NCBI GenBank assembly: GCA_964019055.1
Contig: OZ025219.1
Coordinates: 10,505,888 to 10,569,887, forward strand
DNA length: 64,000 bases
Source of the DNA: Anthopleura xanthogrammica
Taxonomy: Eukaryota > Cnidaria > Anthozoa > Actiniaria > Actiniidae
Direction of reading: 5' to 3'
Shown piece after piece: positions 1 to 10,742 of the stretch (the stretch's first letter is position 1; each line of letters begins with the position of its first letter). A model generated the notes under the pieces. The model was not told the DNA's origin, made no database searches, and saw nothing but the letters and a program-made list of their open reading frames with translations. The translations under genes and the position numbers were made by a program.

Positions 1-1830
1 TATTCTCTTAGTTGGCGCCAATTATTGCTTCAAATCATGTCTATTCAAATCATGATATAATTTGAACTTCCAGTTCAAAACAAACTCTATCTCTTTCTGT
101 CCTTCAGGCTAAAAAGCATTAGTGGTTCTCCTTAAACCTTAAGACAAACAATAAGGAATCGGAAAACTGCAATATTTGAAGCAGTTTTGGGTAAAGAAAA
201 AGATGAAAAAATATATATTTTTAGCTTGGACAGAGAGTCCTCGAAGATTAATCTTTGTTGGATCAATCTGTCATAACGCTGACTCCAAAATAGAAATGAA
301 AACCTGAATTTTAATCCAATAATTCTGTAAAAAGTATCTTGAAAACTGGTTGGATTAATGGAGGATACGAAAAGGGAGTAGGAATAGAATATATAAGGTG
401 GGAGAAAACTGACTTAGAAATCTGGCAAAAAAGTCATCTAATACGCGCATGTCAAGAAATTTCAAAACTGTCTGAGTTAGGGGGAAAAGAAATAAAAGGA
501 CTAAGAAGAGAAATAAATAATTAGATAAAAGAGAGAGAGAGAGAGAAAACCGGGTTATCAATTAAGAATTTAAATTTGACGGTTAGAGCAAAGTATAAGC
601 AGATACAGGGACACCAAAGAACAAGTTCAAACTCAACAAATTCAAAAGAGAGTTTTTGTTTTGTTTTCAACGTTGATACTTTTTAGCTTATTTTTTAATA
701 TCGAGCTAAGGTTACATTGTTTAACTTAGATGTGATAGAAAACCAATACTAACCGAAAAAACAATACTCCCAGCTGACATGCTAGCAAGAAGCTGGACAA
801 ATACAAAGTTAGTTCACGGTTAGATAGCAGAAAAGATAACAACATATAAGAGCCATTTGACACTTTTTGTAATGAGACGTCGAATATGGTTCAACTGCTG
901 TTAATTTCTGTAAATAGAGGGTGAAAAAGCAAAAATTAGCGGGAAAATGGAATGATATTTCATTTAACAATGCTTTAAGAAGGTGTTTTGGATATTTTGA
1001 TTGAATAAATTGATCTGCGACACGTGATAAGCACGTGGTTTGCGCATGACAACTATAGGCGGCTGTTTTGGATTGGTTAAGGTCCATGAATCCAGCAATA
1101 TGATTGGCTAATACATTTGCTTTTATAAAAGCTGTATTGTACGTGCCTCTGCCATGGTTTTACAAACTATTTGAAAAAAATCTTGAATGACATTCAAGAA
1201 GACGTTTACTTTGGCCGGGTGATGTTACGTAAGATGACATGACAAGTTTAAAACAAACTCTATTGAAACAAATAGATATTAAATAAGGATTTTTTCATAA
1301 AACTTCGAATAATTATTTCGTGGACAAGATTTACTGTATATCATTAAACAATAACTGAAAATGATAGATAAACTTCACTGTATTAGCAGAAATTGAAAGT
1401 TGATTCAACAGAATTTGACCGAAAGTCAAAGTCCACCAATCAGGTTCAGTCTACAATCTAAATATGAGCTATCCACGATTTCTTTCGAGTAACGAACGCA
1501 CATTGGATTGTATATTTGACAATCTCTTGCTGTTAAAAGAAAACATTCTTAACACTTTTATTTCATGGTTTTTGGACTTCAACTTCATACCTATTCATCT
1601 ATAGCTAACGAAAGCAATTAACCAATAAGAACTGTCGTTATATTTACCGAAATTATTGACTCGGCCAATCAGATGAAAATGGAATCATCCATAGTTAATT
1701 ATTCAAAATGGCGGCACAAGTATATGACAATTTAATATTTTTTAATATTCATTTTTTTGGTGAAAAAAAAAATCGAAGTTGACAACAAGTGCTTGAGTAT
1801 TACAAGCTTAGATAGAATACAGACCAATAC
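1..1830. other. Intergenic stretch, no gene seen
   Basis: AT-rich DNA with only short unrelated open frames and no recognisable protein similarity or splice pattern. A TATA-like perfect palindrome (GCTTTTATAAAAGC, near 1119-1132) lies about 25 bp after a reverse CCAAT motif (ATTGGCTAA), but no coding region follows, so a promoter is not claimed. Confidence 0.5.
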
Positions 1831-1831
1831 A

Positions 1832-2240
1832 GGGTTTACCCGTACAGACCAAAGATAAGCAGAGGGTATCAATGGGATGGTAGCTTTTACGGTTAACAAT
1901 TAAAATTTTGGCCTTTTCGGCTATCGGCTTTTTTTTCCATTACGGTTAACAAAAATCTTAATAATTTATTTCCGTCGTTTTAAAAGAGTTAATGGCTAAT
2001 TTACATTGTTGAAAACACATTCTCAGTGAGCATTTTGGGAGAATGTATAACATTACATCAGTCTTGAGAAGAGATCTCGACAAATACAAGTCTTACGAAC
2101 CATGACTATGAAAAAAAAATTACTTTTAATTTTTCTTAGACTTTTTACGTCTAACGCTTAATTTTTACTACTAGAATTATTGGGCCGTTTTACGGCTAAC
2201 GGTTAACCCTATTGAGACCCTCTAAACACGGGGTAAACAC
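1832..2240. mobile_element. Inverted-repeat element (MITE-like), about 0.4 kb
   Basis: The left end (1832-1890) and right end (about 2165-2240) are imperfect inverted repeats. AGAGGGTATCAATGGG on the left pairs with the reverse complement AGAGGGTCTCAATAGGG on the right. Further out, GGTTTACCCGT pairs with the reverse complement of ACGGGGTAAAC. The interior repeats the motif TTACGGTTAAC in several places. There is no coding capacity. The ends and any target-site duplication are uncertain. I infer a non-autonomous DNA element. Confidence 0.5.
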
Positions 2241-2241
2241 A

Positions 2242-3357
2242 AATCTTAGCGTGTGATGAAGAACTTGTTGGTCAAAATAAATCTAGTTTCCAAGCCACTG
2301 ATTTATTTCATATTATCCATCGTCAACAAGTTATTTTTCTTAGAAAACTGCAAAATCTTTATAACCAACATACTGAAATGAAAATGAAATATTATTTTTT
2401 TATCATTCGGAGGATGTAAGCAGAACCTATAGCTAACAGGTTTTTTTTTTAACAAGCTTAAAGACTAAGGTCGAAATGAAATTTAGAAGTTGAATTTTTT
2501 TCTGAAGGGTTTTTTTTCTAGTTTTTTTTTTTGAGGAAAAGTTGAGAACCATGCAGGAGAAATCTTCAAATCAGAGAGAACAAAGCCAACGGTGAGATAT
2601 TTGTCAATAAAAACGCCTGACTCTGTCGTGTTTGTCCCACGTTATAATATAAAACAACAAAAGAAAATTAGAATTTAGAAATTCAGATTTTGAAAACGCC
2701 ATTCGACTGCACAGCAATCATATTGTTCTAGAAATTAGCCCAATTAATCGTATAGATCTATGTTTTTGTGGTGTTAATGTGCTGGAAACTACAGTGGAAG
2801 CGCCTGTTAAATGAAATAGGAAATTGTTTCTCACCTCACAAGATTCAATTATTGATTGGCTTCTTTTTGGAGGGGATAAACATGTTAAGACTTTGATTAA
2901 AAAAGACAAATAGTTAGCGATTAATGAAGTGTTATGGTACTTAAGTGCTTCCAACCAAACACTTACTCACGTAACAACAGTTTCGTGTATTATTCTAGAA
3001 TATAACAGACAATATATTGAATATATATGACAGACCTTCTGCCCAGGATGATACCCGGGGGTGATACGTCCAGTTATCTAGCTGCACTTTAGTTGCCCAG
3101 TGAAAAGAAAGTCGGAAATTTCGCAAAAACTTTCAAATCGAAAATGATGACAAGCAACACGAATGTTTTGACATTGTTTGATGTTGTTTGATCTCTTAAT
3201 ACTCATAATAGATGTATAGTAAGAGAGCCAATCAGAAACAGGACTTTTGAATTAACAGTTTTCTAGTTTTCTTGTACACATGGGTGAATAATGTACCGAT
3301 AAAGCTTCGATTCCTTTCGTTTTTTATTGAGTATTTGTTCATATTTGATTAAGTTTA
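2242..3357. other. Intergenic stretch, no gene seen
   Basis: AT-rich sequence with homopolymer T runs. Open frames are short and unrecognisable. Confidence 0.5.
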
Positions 3358-3454
3358 TCCATCCATCCATCCATCCATCCATCCATCCATCCATGCGTCC
3401 ATCCATCCATTCATCCATCCATCCATTCATCCATGCATCCATGCATCCATGCAT
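3358..3454. repeat. (ATCC)n tetranucleotide array, interrupted
   Basis: Tandem ATCC units with variants (TGCG, TTCA, TGCA) toward the right end. Frames through it read as PSIH-type or WMDG-type repeats and are not genes. Confidence 0.9.
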
Positions 3455-3475
3455 GGCCATCCTGCACGTCGGAAT

Positions 3476-3559
3476 GCAGCTCAATTTAGAGGGCAAAACA
3501 ATAGGTTCCAATTCTCAGTAGATTAAAATTATTTTGTTTTGCCCTCCAAATTGAGCTGC
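3476..3559. repeat. Short palindromic element
   Basis: GCAGCTCAATTTAGAGGGCA at 3476-3495 is matched by its near-perfect reverse complement ending at 3559. The arms are about 25 bp around a 30-bp AT-rich centre. The unit would form a strong hairpin and looks like a miniature inverted-repeat element. Confidence 0.6.
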
Positions 3560-3580
3560 TCTGGCTTCACTTGCAAGGGG

Positions 3581-3613
3581 TCTATACACACGAGCCTTTA
3601 GGCGAGTGTGTAT
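3581..3613. repeat. Small hairpin
   Basis: TATACACACGAGCCT and the following AGGCGAGTGTGTATA form 15-bp arms with one or two mismatches and almost no loop. It could be the remnant of a small transposon end; there is no terminator-like context. Confidence 0.5.
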
Positions 3614-3678
3614 ACAAAGAAAATACAAGTGACGAGTGGCAGGGATATTCACAGTATGCAATTTGCAACGAGAAACCA

Positions 3679-3806
3679 TTGTATAACTATTTTATCCCAC
3701 ACCATAGAAAATACATAATATGTTTATACATATGAAGAGTGAAATACCGACGAATATACAACGGCTTTCCTGCTTTCTGATTGGCTGTATTTTCTATGGT
3801 GTAGGA
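3679..3806. mobile_element. MITE-like element, family A, copy 1
   Basis: The inner inverted repeats are CACACCATAGAAAATACA (3698-3715) and TGTATTTTCTATGGTGT (3786-3802), around a centre of about 70 bp. The flanking TAACTATTTT and the right-hand CTGATTGGCTGTA recur in copy 2 at 39850-39981, which shows this is a family and not a chance palindrome. The exact ends are uncertain. Confidence 0.65.
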
Positions 3807-6800
3807 TATTGTATTGTATCGTATTGTATTGGTTCGTTCGTTGGCATGCCATTCACTCATTTTTTACGTTGTACAACTAACACGTCCAAGCTAAGACTTC
3901 CTATGTGTGTAATCGCTAGCACCAGCTTCAAATCAAGATCAAAAAAAGTTCAAAGTCTTTAGCGTCGTGCACGCAGTAATGGATCCGAGTAGGTAAAGTG
4001 TCTAAATATATCCTATACGTTCTTAGTAAAAGTAGATTGAAGAGATATCCTGGAAGCAACTTGTCCTACATATCTATGAAAGGCCTCTCCATTACGCCTC
4101 GAAATCCTCTCACTTTCCAAATAGATTCATAAAATTAGAGAAAAAAATTCCGAAAAGTGTGACAGACTGTCTGCTGTGAATAAAACTAGTGTGATTGAAA
4201 AGCGGTTCAAGTATATCTTTTATCTGAGGGTATAAGATCTGATATGAAACATGAAGATCTGGGACTACACAAGAACGCGTGCACGGGTTTTGGGTTTCAT
4301 GAACACGGAGAACTCTGTGACTGTTGTTTGGCACGATCATGAGTGTATGTAATATTGTTTAAGCCGCCTTGTTTAGACAGACATATCCAACATTGAGATT
4401 CAAGGTCAGTTTAGACTGTAATCTCTGCAATATGAACTGAGTGAAAAAAAATTGAGAATAAACGTTCATATTTGGGAATACCATAGTTAATAATGCAACT
4501 AATTCTAGTTCAAACGACTTGCTGATCACTGGTTTGTTGATATGATTTTTTCTTTTCTTTTCTTTCAAACTTAATTGGGTTAAATAATTCATTAGTTCAA
4601 ACTGCATATTATATCCTGGGTGTTCGATGGTTTGTTGATGGACACAAGTTTCAGACAGGACTCTTTGCGCGTCTGGAGTACTAGCCAGTTATACACTGAC
4701 TTCCTGATTAAATAAATGTCAGTGTTTTAAACACTTTGCCCTTGTAAAATACGTCTGCTTTTTTGCCAACACAGTCACAATTCTGCTATTCGGACCTCTT
4801 CGTTGAATCCTAGTCAGCTGGGGGTCTAAAAATGATTCTTAAATAAAAACTAATTCCCAGAAGAACGCTTTTTCACTGACCCCCAGAAAGGGGTTGGCAA
4901 GGAGTCTGTTCTCGCACATGCCATGTTTCACGCATTTGAGCCAACGCATCATTCTACAAGTGAAGGTATAACCTGAGTATCAGGCTCTAGACTTGAATAA
5001 ATTAGTTTAATAGAAATGCTCCAAGGCCGCGAGCCGCTTCATGATTCAAAACATTGGGGGCAGCACATTGTCTTTTTTAATAAAAAAAAACCCCTAAGTT
5101 TTCTCATTAGTGGGATTATTAATTACCTTTATTTTGTAAGAGTCCGATCTCCACAACTTGTGCGTTATCATAAGACTTTTCTGGGTCTCCCTGCGCGAGG
5201 GATTCTGGGAGTATCGGTTCATATTGAATATATAGAAGCGCATTCAAGAACGCCCTTCAAGTACGACAGATAGAACACTGGTATTGTAAATGCCCTTCAA
5301 GTACGACAGATAGAACACTGGTATTGTAAACGCATCTAAGATTGGAGAATCTTACTTAAGATCGCTACTCAAAGGTAAAAAAAAATAATTCACGAATGTT
5401 CCAAATAAGAGAATAACACTAATATATATAGAGGGTGAAGTGATAGGGAGCACAAGGAATAACACAAGATTTTCACTTAAAGTTACAAATATTAAAACCT
5501 TAAGTGGTTGCGAAGGAACGAAATGGGATCAAGAACAGTAAATAGGATTAAGGGAGGTAAGCTCGTCATGTTAAAAGCGCTCTAATTTTACGTTTTGTCG
5601 GTGGTGATTCAGTTATCATTATAAATAAGTTCAAAAATCGAGAATACGATCTTTCGAACTGAGGGGCAAATTTAGAGGTGTCAAAGCTCTGGCCAAGAAT
5701 TTTAGTCCAGATTTCTGCGATTTGCAAAGGCCCTTTTCGTATTTTGATTTCAAATGGTTGTTGGAACAGCCAGGCAGTGCTATTTTGGTTGTGCTCATGT
5801 CTGTATCGGCTTAATAGAACTGAAGGTCTTTGATAGTCCGAGATTATCACCAGCTGAAACTGCCGACAGCAATGACTGAACTCTCGAAATTACCGCATAA
5901 TTCTTGCTGCTAAAATTAGGTAGGATCATGTTGGAAATAGAAAGGGAATTTGTGGCAGACAGATGAACTGGAAGTGACATTAGACGAAAGCTAGGAAATG
6001 AGTTGCAGATATTTAATTTTGGTAGTTTTGTGTTTTTCCTTTTCGTTCTTTCGTCAGTGTTCTTCCTTCCTTCCTTCCTTTTTTTCTCTCTCTTTCTTTG
6101 GCTCTTTTGGAATCACACGAGAACTTACTCCTATTTATCTTCACATCATCTTCACTTAACAAACAAATGAACAAAAAGCAACTACTCCAAGCAAACTATA
6201 AAAACAAACAAAAAAAGGAACCATAATTATTCATCGCAACTTCTACTTTGCCTGATTTATTCAAGAATTCGTAATTATGCAAGCAACTATGTTATCGTTA
6301 CATTTTGTTTATCTACTCATTCAAAACATTTTGAATATTTTAAAATAAACAATTGTAGAAGATTTATTTGTGTCCTCAGAACTAAAGCACGTAACATATT
6401 AAAATAACGCTCCCCGAATTGGCCAATCAAATCACAAGAAAAAATTTATCATCCAATCAGAAAAAGGTATTTTTGGGAGAAGGAAACGGCAAATGGCTTC
6501 TTTGACGCAAACCAATCAAAATGCACGAATGATCTTTTGCTCCGTTAAAATTCTTAAATGGTAAAGTTATATTCTATTGGGGGGGGGGGTGATTCACATC
6601 GCACGGTAAACAAACTAGAATCGTGATTTATTCGTCGCAATTTTAGAGACTAAATAATACTTCGCTGTTTGATCCTCTTTCATGTAGTTCAAGCAAACAA
6701 TAAAATAGGCTCTTCTCATTTCGATCTCGGTATGGATTCTACTCGCACACATTCTGGTGGTTATTATTATTATCATTAAAACGGAAGTAAGAGAAAAGAT

Positions 6801-7030
6801 TTAACAACAAATTACAGCGCGAGAAGATGGTAGTTTGAATCTGAAAATAGGTAGACTATTCGATGCCATATAGAACGGCACAGTTTCTGCCAGAAGTTAT
6901 ACTTGTTATTCTATGGCACACATGATTGACCTGTTCTTTGAACAAAACACAGCACAACCAACTGAATCAACAATGAAAATTGACTTTTGATCAAAAAGCA
7001 AACAATTGGTGGCAGCGTAGTAGTAGATAA
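3807..7030. other. Intergenic stretch, no gene seen
   Basis: No supported gene. It contains a 40-bp tandem duplication (5251-5330), a G9 run near 6581, and scattered CCAATCA/TGATTGG motifs around 6420-6530. Open frames up to 94 codons have no recognisable similarity. Confidence 0.5.
5251..5330. repeat. 40-bp tandem duplication, two copies
   Basis: A 39-40 bp block beginning GCCCTTCAAGTACGACAG occurs at 5252 and again at 5292 with almost no divergence, so it is a recent tandem duplication. Confidence 0.9.
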
Positions 7031-7170
7031 AGAGAAGAGAAGAAAAGAGAAGAAGAGAGAAGAAAAGAGAAGAAAAGAGAAGGGAAGAGAAGAGAAGAGA
7101 AGAGAAGAAAAGAGAAGAGAAGAGAAGAGAAGAGAAGAAAAGAGAAGAGAAGAGAAGAGAAGAGAAGAGA
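7031..7170. repeat. (GAGAA)n purine array
   Basis: About 28 pentamer units of AGAAG/AGAAA type on the + strand, with short interruptions. One strand is purely purine. Frames through it (KRREE-type on one strand, SSLLF-type on the other) are artefacts of the repeat. Confidence 0.95.
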
Positions 7171-7966
7171 AATGTATTAAATAGATACAAATAGATATGT
7201 CGGCCATAAATGGTGACCTTAATAAAAGAGAAGAAAACCAACGAAAACTGAGGAAAGAACCAGGGACACAGATGTTCTGTTCAGCCAACATTAAGAAGCA
7301 CGTTCATCGCGGCAATATTCGTTATTACCTTCGAGAAAAAAGTGCGGTTCTTTTCTTCAACTAGGTAATTATATCTCCCGTGAAGTCTCAGAAGATGACA
7401 AAATATTAGCTTCTTTGTTTTGTGTGGTGGGTTTCAGTTTGTTTTGCATTTAGTCTATTGGTACGTGATAGAAATCCGCAGGGCAGACTAGCGGGATATT
7501 CATGATATTGGCAGACCGGTTCTAATCTTTGACTGACTTCAACCAAACATGCAGGCCATCCTGAATCTATGTCATATTGCCAATAAGAAATAATGGTAAT
7601 AATGTATTCTGTGTGGGCAAGATGAAAAGTTCTGCCGTGCAGTCAAATTGATGCTTTTAGTGATGAGCTGTTAGGAAGTTTTTTCAGACATCTCAGTGTT
7701 CTCATAAACAAATGAATATCAGTCAGGTTTTTTTTTTCATTATACATTATTCAAGCCCTCTTAGTATGTGATTTATTCCCTCCATCTGTTCAACAATCGA
7801 CCAATTTATTTATAAATTTTTCTTTATCTTTTTTGAACATTGGTTTAACAATTTATGCATTCATTATCCACATTCATTATCCGCATTCATTCTCAATTCA
7901 TTCATTCTCTTTTATGAATTCCATTCACTTTTTGTCATTATTTTTTCATTGATCATTCATTCACAC
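7171..7966. other. Intergenic stretch, no gene seen
   Basis: Nothing recognisable. The last 120 bp grade into degenerate TTCATT/ATCC repeats that lead into the tetranucleotide array. Confidence 0.5.
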
Positions 7967-8124
7967 ATCCATCCATCCATCCATCCATCCATCCATCCAT
8001 CCATCCATCCATCCATCCATCCATCCATCCATCCATCCATCCATCCATCCATCCATCCATCCATCCATCCATCCATCCATCCATCCATCCATCCATCCAT
8101 CCATCCATCCATCCATCCATCCAT
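7967..8124. repeat. (ATCC)n tetranucleotide array
   Basis: About 39 uninterrupted ATCC units. The long frames on both strands are repeat artefacts. Confidence 0.95.
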
Positions 8125-8252
8125 TCGTTTTTTCGTTCAATTCCTCCATCTTCCATCTTTCCATTCATTTGACTATTTTCTCCAAGACCTTCATCACAAT
8201 TAACACTGAATAAAGACTTACTTCCAATCCTTCTATACACTCATTCGACCAC

Positions 8253-8293
8253 CCATCCATCCATCCATCCATCCATCCACCCACCCATCCATT
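8253..8293. repeat. Short (ATCC)n/(ACCC)n array
   Basis: About 10 units beginning ACCCATCC and including ACCC variants, 130 bp after the larger array. It is probably a satellite of the same expansion. Confidence 0.85.
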
Positions 8294-8885
8294 CATTTTG
8301 CCAGTTTTCATCAATTTTTACGTTATCTATACTTAATTTCTCCAAGAGCTTTATCACTTTCAATAATAAGCTTTCCTTCCAAACCTTTCAGACATTCTTC
8401 ACTTACAGATATGATATAATTTGTTCAAGCTGACTCATACTGATATTATCACACCCAATCTAACATTCAAGAGACACAACTTGCTTCGATTCACGACAAC
8501 AAACTTCCCCAAATTAATAGTCTTACTCGAAGACTTTAACAATAATAATTGAACGTTCAAGTAGCAAATAGATCAAAAGGTACCGTAACCGGAAACTGTT
8601 AACGGGGTTAATATGATAAGAACACTAAACTGATCTTTGACTTTAGGATCAAATATCTATCAAAAAGGATAGAAACTTTTTTTTTTTTAGGCTAAATTTT
8701 TTAGATTATGTTTGAGTTAATGCATTTTTCGACCAAATTTAGAACCTCTGAAAACAATATCCATCTTCCCATCGATCCCATCGGCTCATCCCGTTCATCC
8801 ATTTTATTCGTTGTTTCGCTTGTTGATTCTTGCTTAGAAAACTTCAACTTTATATTGAAGAGAAATACAATGTCCAAACTACCTC
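8294..8885. other. Intergenic stretch, no gene seen
   Basis: AT-rich. No frame with recognisable similarity. Confidence 0.5.
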
Positions 8886-8888
8886 TGG

Positions 8889-9085
8889 GTTGATCAAAGT
8901 CAGGGCGCGGATAGCTCACGATCAAATTGGAATTTAGCTTGTTAGGTTTTGCGGAGGGAAGAATATCGAAGAACCCGGGGAAAAAACCTGGAATCAATTG
9001 CAAGGGAGAAACCTAACAAACTCTACTCATATGAGACATCGATTCCAAGAATCGAGCCCTAGACTCCAGGGGTGAGAGTCTAGAT
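8889..9085 (-). mobile_element. tRNA-derived SINE-like element, copy 1
   Basis: Read on the minus strand, this matches the copy at 18418-18632 through most of its length. It has a tRNA-like head with a B-box-like segment near 9045-9085, then GAGTTTGTTAGGTTTCTCCC, a CCAGGTTTTTTCCCC stretch, the block CTCCGCAAAACCTAACAAGC, and a tail with CGCGCCCTGACTTTGATCA. The shared arrangement in independent copies is the evidence for a repeat family. The tRNA origin is inferred from the head of copy 2. The 5' boundary is uncertain. Confidence 0.65.
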
Positions 9086-10178
9086 ACACTACTGTTGATG
9101 TGATTTGAGCCTGAAATATCGTCTAAATTTAGTTGTTGTTGTAAGGTTATATTTTCATAAGAGAACGGAACACGTACTACTCCTAGCGTTAATATTACGA
9201 GACACTATGTCCAACTAAACTCCCTGTTAGGATACGACCTGTCACACTCAATGAATAAGAAAGTAGGACAGGCCGTCAGGAAAGACTGTCTGTCGCTTAA
9301 TTATAAAAATGGATGGAAAAAACTGACAGAAAAATCCGACAAGCAAAGCTAATGAAACAAGGGTTATTAAATTAGACATTGAAAAGTTTTCAAAACTGCA
9401 CGAACGACATCTGAGTTCGGTTCACTTTATGCTGATAAATTGAAGGTTGAAAGGAAATATGGAACGAAGCGTTGAAAACGAAAGGGCTGAATCGAAATTT
9501 TTAATGCATGCGACACAAGTGATAGAAAGGGCTGATTTTAAAGCTATTTTTGATCATAAAAAAAGAAAAAAATATTTTCATGAGGTCAAGCGAACAAGTT
9601 CAATATTTTTCAGGTTAGAGCCAACAAAGGGAAGGAAGGAAGGAAGAGATGGAGGATGGAAGAAAGAATGAATGAAACCTGTGATCAAATCAAAGGCATA
9701 TAAAACTCTTTCCCGTTCATATTAAAATAAATTCCAGTTCAAGAATGTTAAAGACCGAAGTTTTTTTTAGATTGTTATTGAATCTTGAAATAAAGACCGT
9801 CAGCCTTAATGGCCAGACCAAATAAAGATGGCGGCTTGAAGATCGCGGAAGGGTGTGCGTGCATGGAAATAGCTGATATGAAAATGTCACTGTTGGCCAT
9901 ACGGCGACAGAATTGAACCAAAATAGAGAACTAGTCATTTGAAGTGGTCTAGGCGTCTGATAACCACAGAAGGAAGAGTAAAAGAAATCGGTCTAACAAG
10001 AAAAGAAAGTAAAATGATAATTCATGAAAAGACAAAGCAATAATCAACAGACTGACCTGATAAAACAAAACAATTACACGAAGTGGTGAGTTGGTGACAA
10101 AAAATAACCTTGAAAACAACGAATAAGTGATAATCGATTGACGATTATTATGATAAGAATGGTAATAGCAAAACTGAA
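9086..10178. other. Intergenic stretch, no gene seen
   Basis: No supported gene. It has a short (GAAG)n tract near 9635-9665 and several AT-rich open frames under 80 codons without similarity. Confidence 0.5.
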
Positions 10179-10692
10179 ATGCATGTATTTACAGAGGAAA
10201 GTATAATAAAAATAGTATTAAGAAGAAATGGAGCAAACAAGCCCGACATAATGGTAATGGGTAAGAGAAACAAGAAGTGGTTAATCATGGAAGGAGCTGT
10301 GTGTAATATTGGTCACATAACTGAAAGGAATTTAATGAAAACAGAAAAGTATGCAGATTTAAGAACAAGGTTGAAGAGAATCTCAATCATACTATAGTTC
10401 AAGTCAATATTGTATTAGACTTCCTAGCAGGATATCAAAAACAGCTCGTCACTGACTTAAATAGGATAGGACTTGAAAATGGGAAGGACGTACTAAGAAA
10501 GTGTCAGAAATGAATTATATTTCTCTCACAATTGCGAAATTGTAAAAGCTTTGTACCACAGCTAGCTGTACATACCTTAGCTTGACACTGCTCGGGAAAG
10601 ATAGAGTATTGCACAGAAATGTATTTTCCGCAATATTCTTTGTAAGATATGACTTTCCAAAGTTTGAATAAACGATAATAATAACGATAATA

Positions 10693-10741
<49 letters not shown>
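10179..10741 (+). pseudogene. Decayed 3' end of a non-LTR retrotransposon with (AAT)n tail
   Basis: A 72-codon frame reads KPDIMVM, then MEGAVCNIGHITERN, then KTEKYADLRTRLKR. This pattern resembles the C-terminal endonuclease-like region found after the reverse transcriptase in some non-LTR elements (PDI, D/E-V-A-x-P, K-Y-x-x-L). A frameshift near 10380 ends the frame. The adjacent frame continues the same protein (HTIVQVNIVLDFLAGYQKQL, then NGKDVLRKCQK) to a stop near 10510, and further broken similarity follows. About 150 bp later the sequence ends in an (AAT/GAT)n tail at 10673-10741, as expected at a retrotransposon 3' end. It is truncated at the 5' side and frameshifted, so it is not functional. 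The family assignment is from memory of motifs only. Confidence 0.5.

Positions 10742-10742
<1 letters not shown>

Noticed and set aside
1098..1132. CCAAT plus TATA promoter
   Set aside because: The words are present, but no plausible gene start or exon follows, and GCTTTTATAAAAGC is a palindrome expected by chance in AT-rich DNA.
6906..7291. Leu/Ser/Phe-rich frames on the minus strand and a Lys/Glu/Arg-rich frame on the plus strand
   Set aside because: They are translations of the GAGAA array.
3358..8293. CRISPR-like array
   Set aside because: The regularly repeated sequences are simple tetranucleotide repeats without spacers, in an animal genome.
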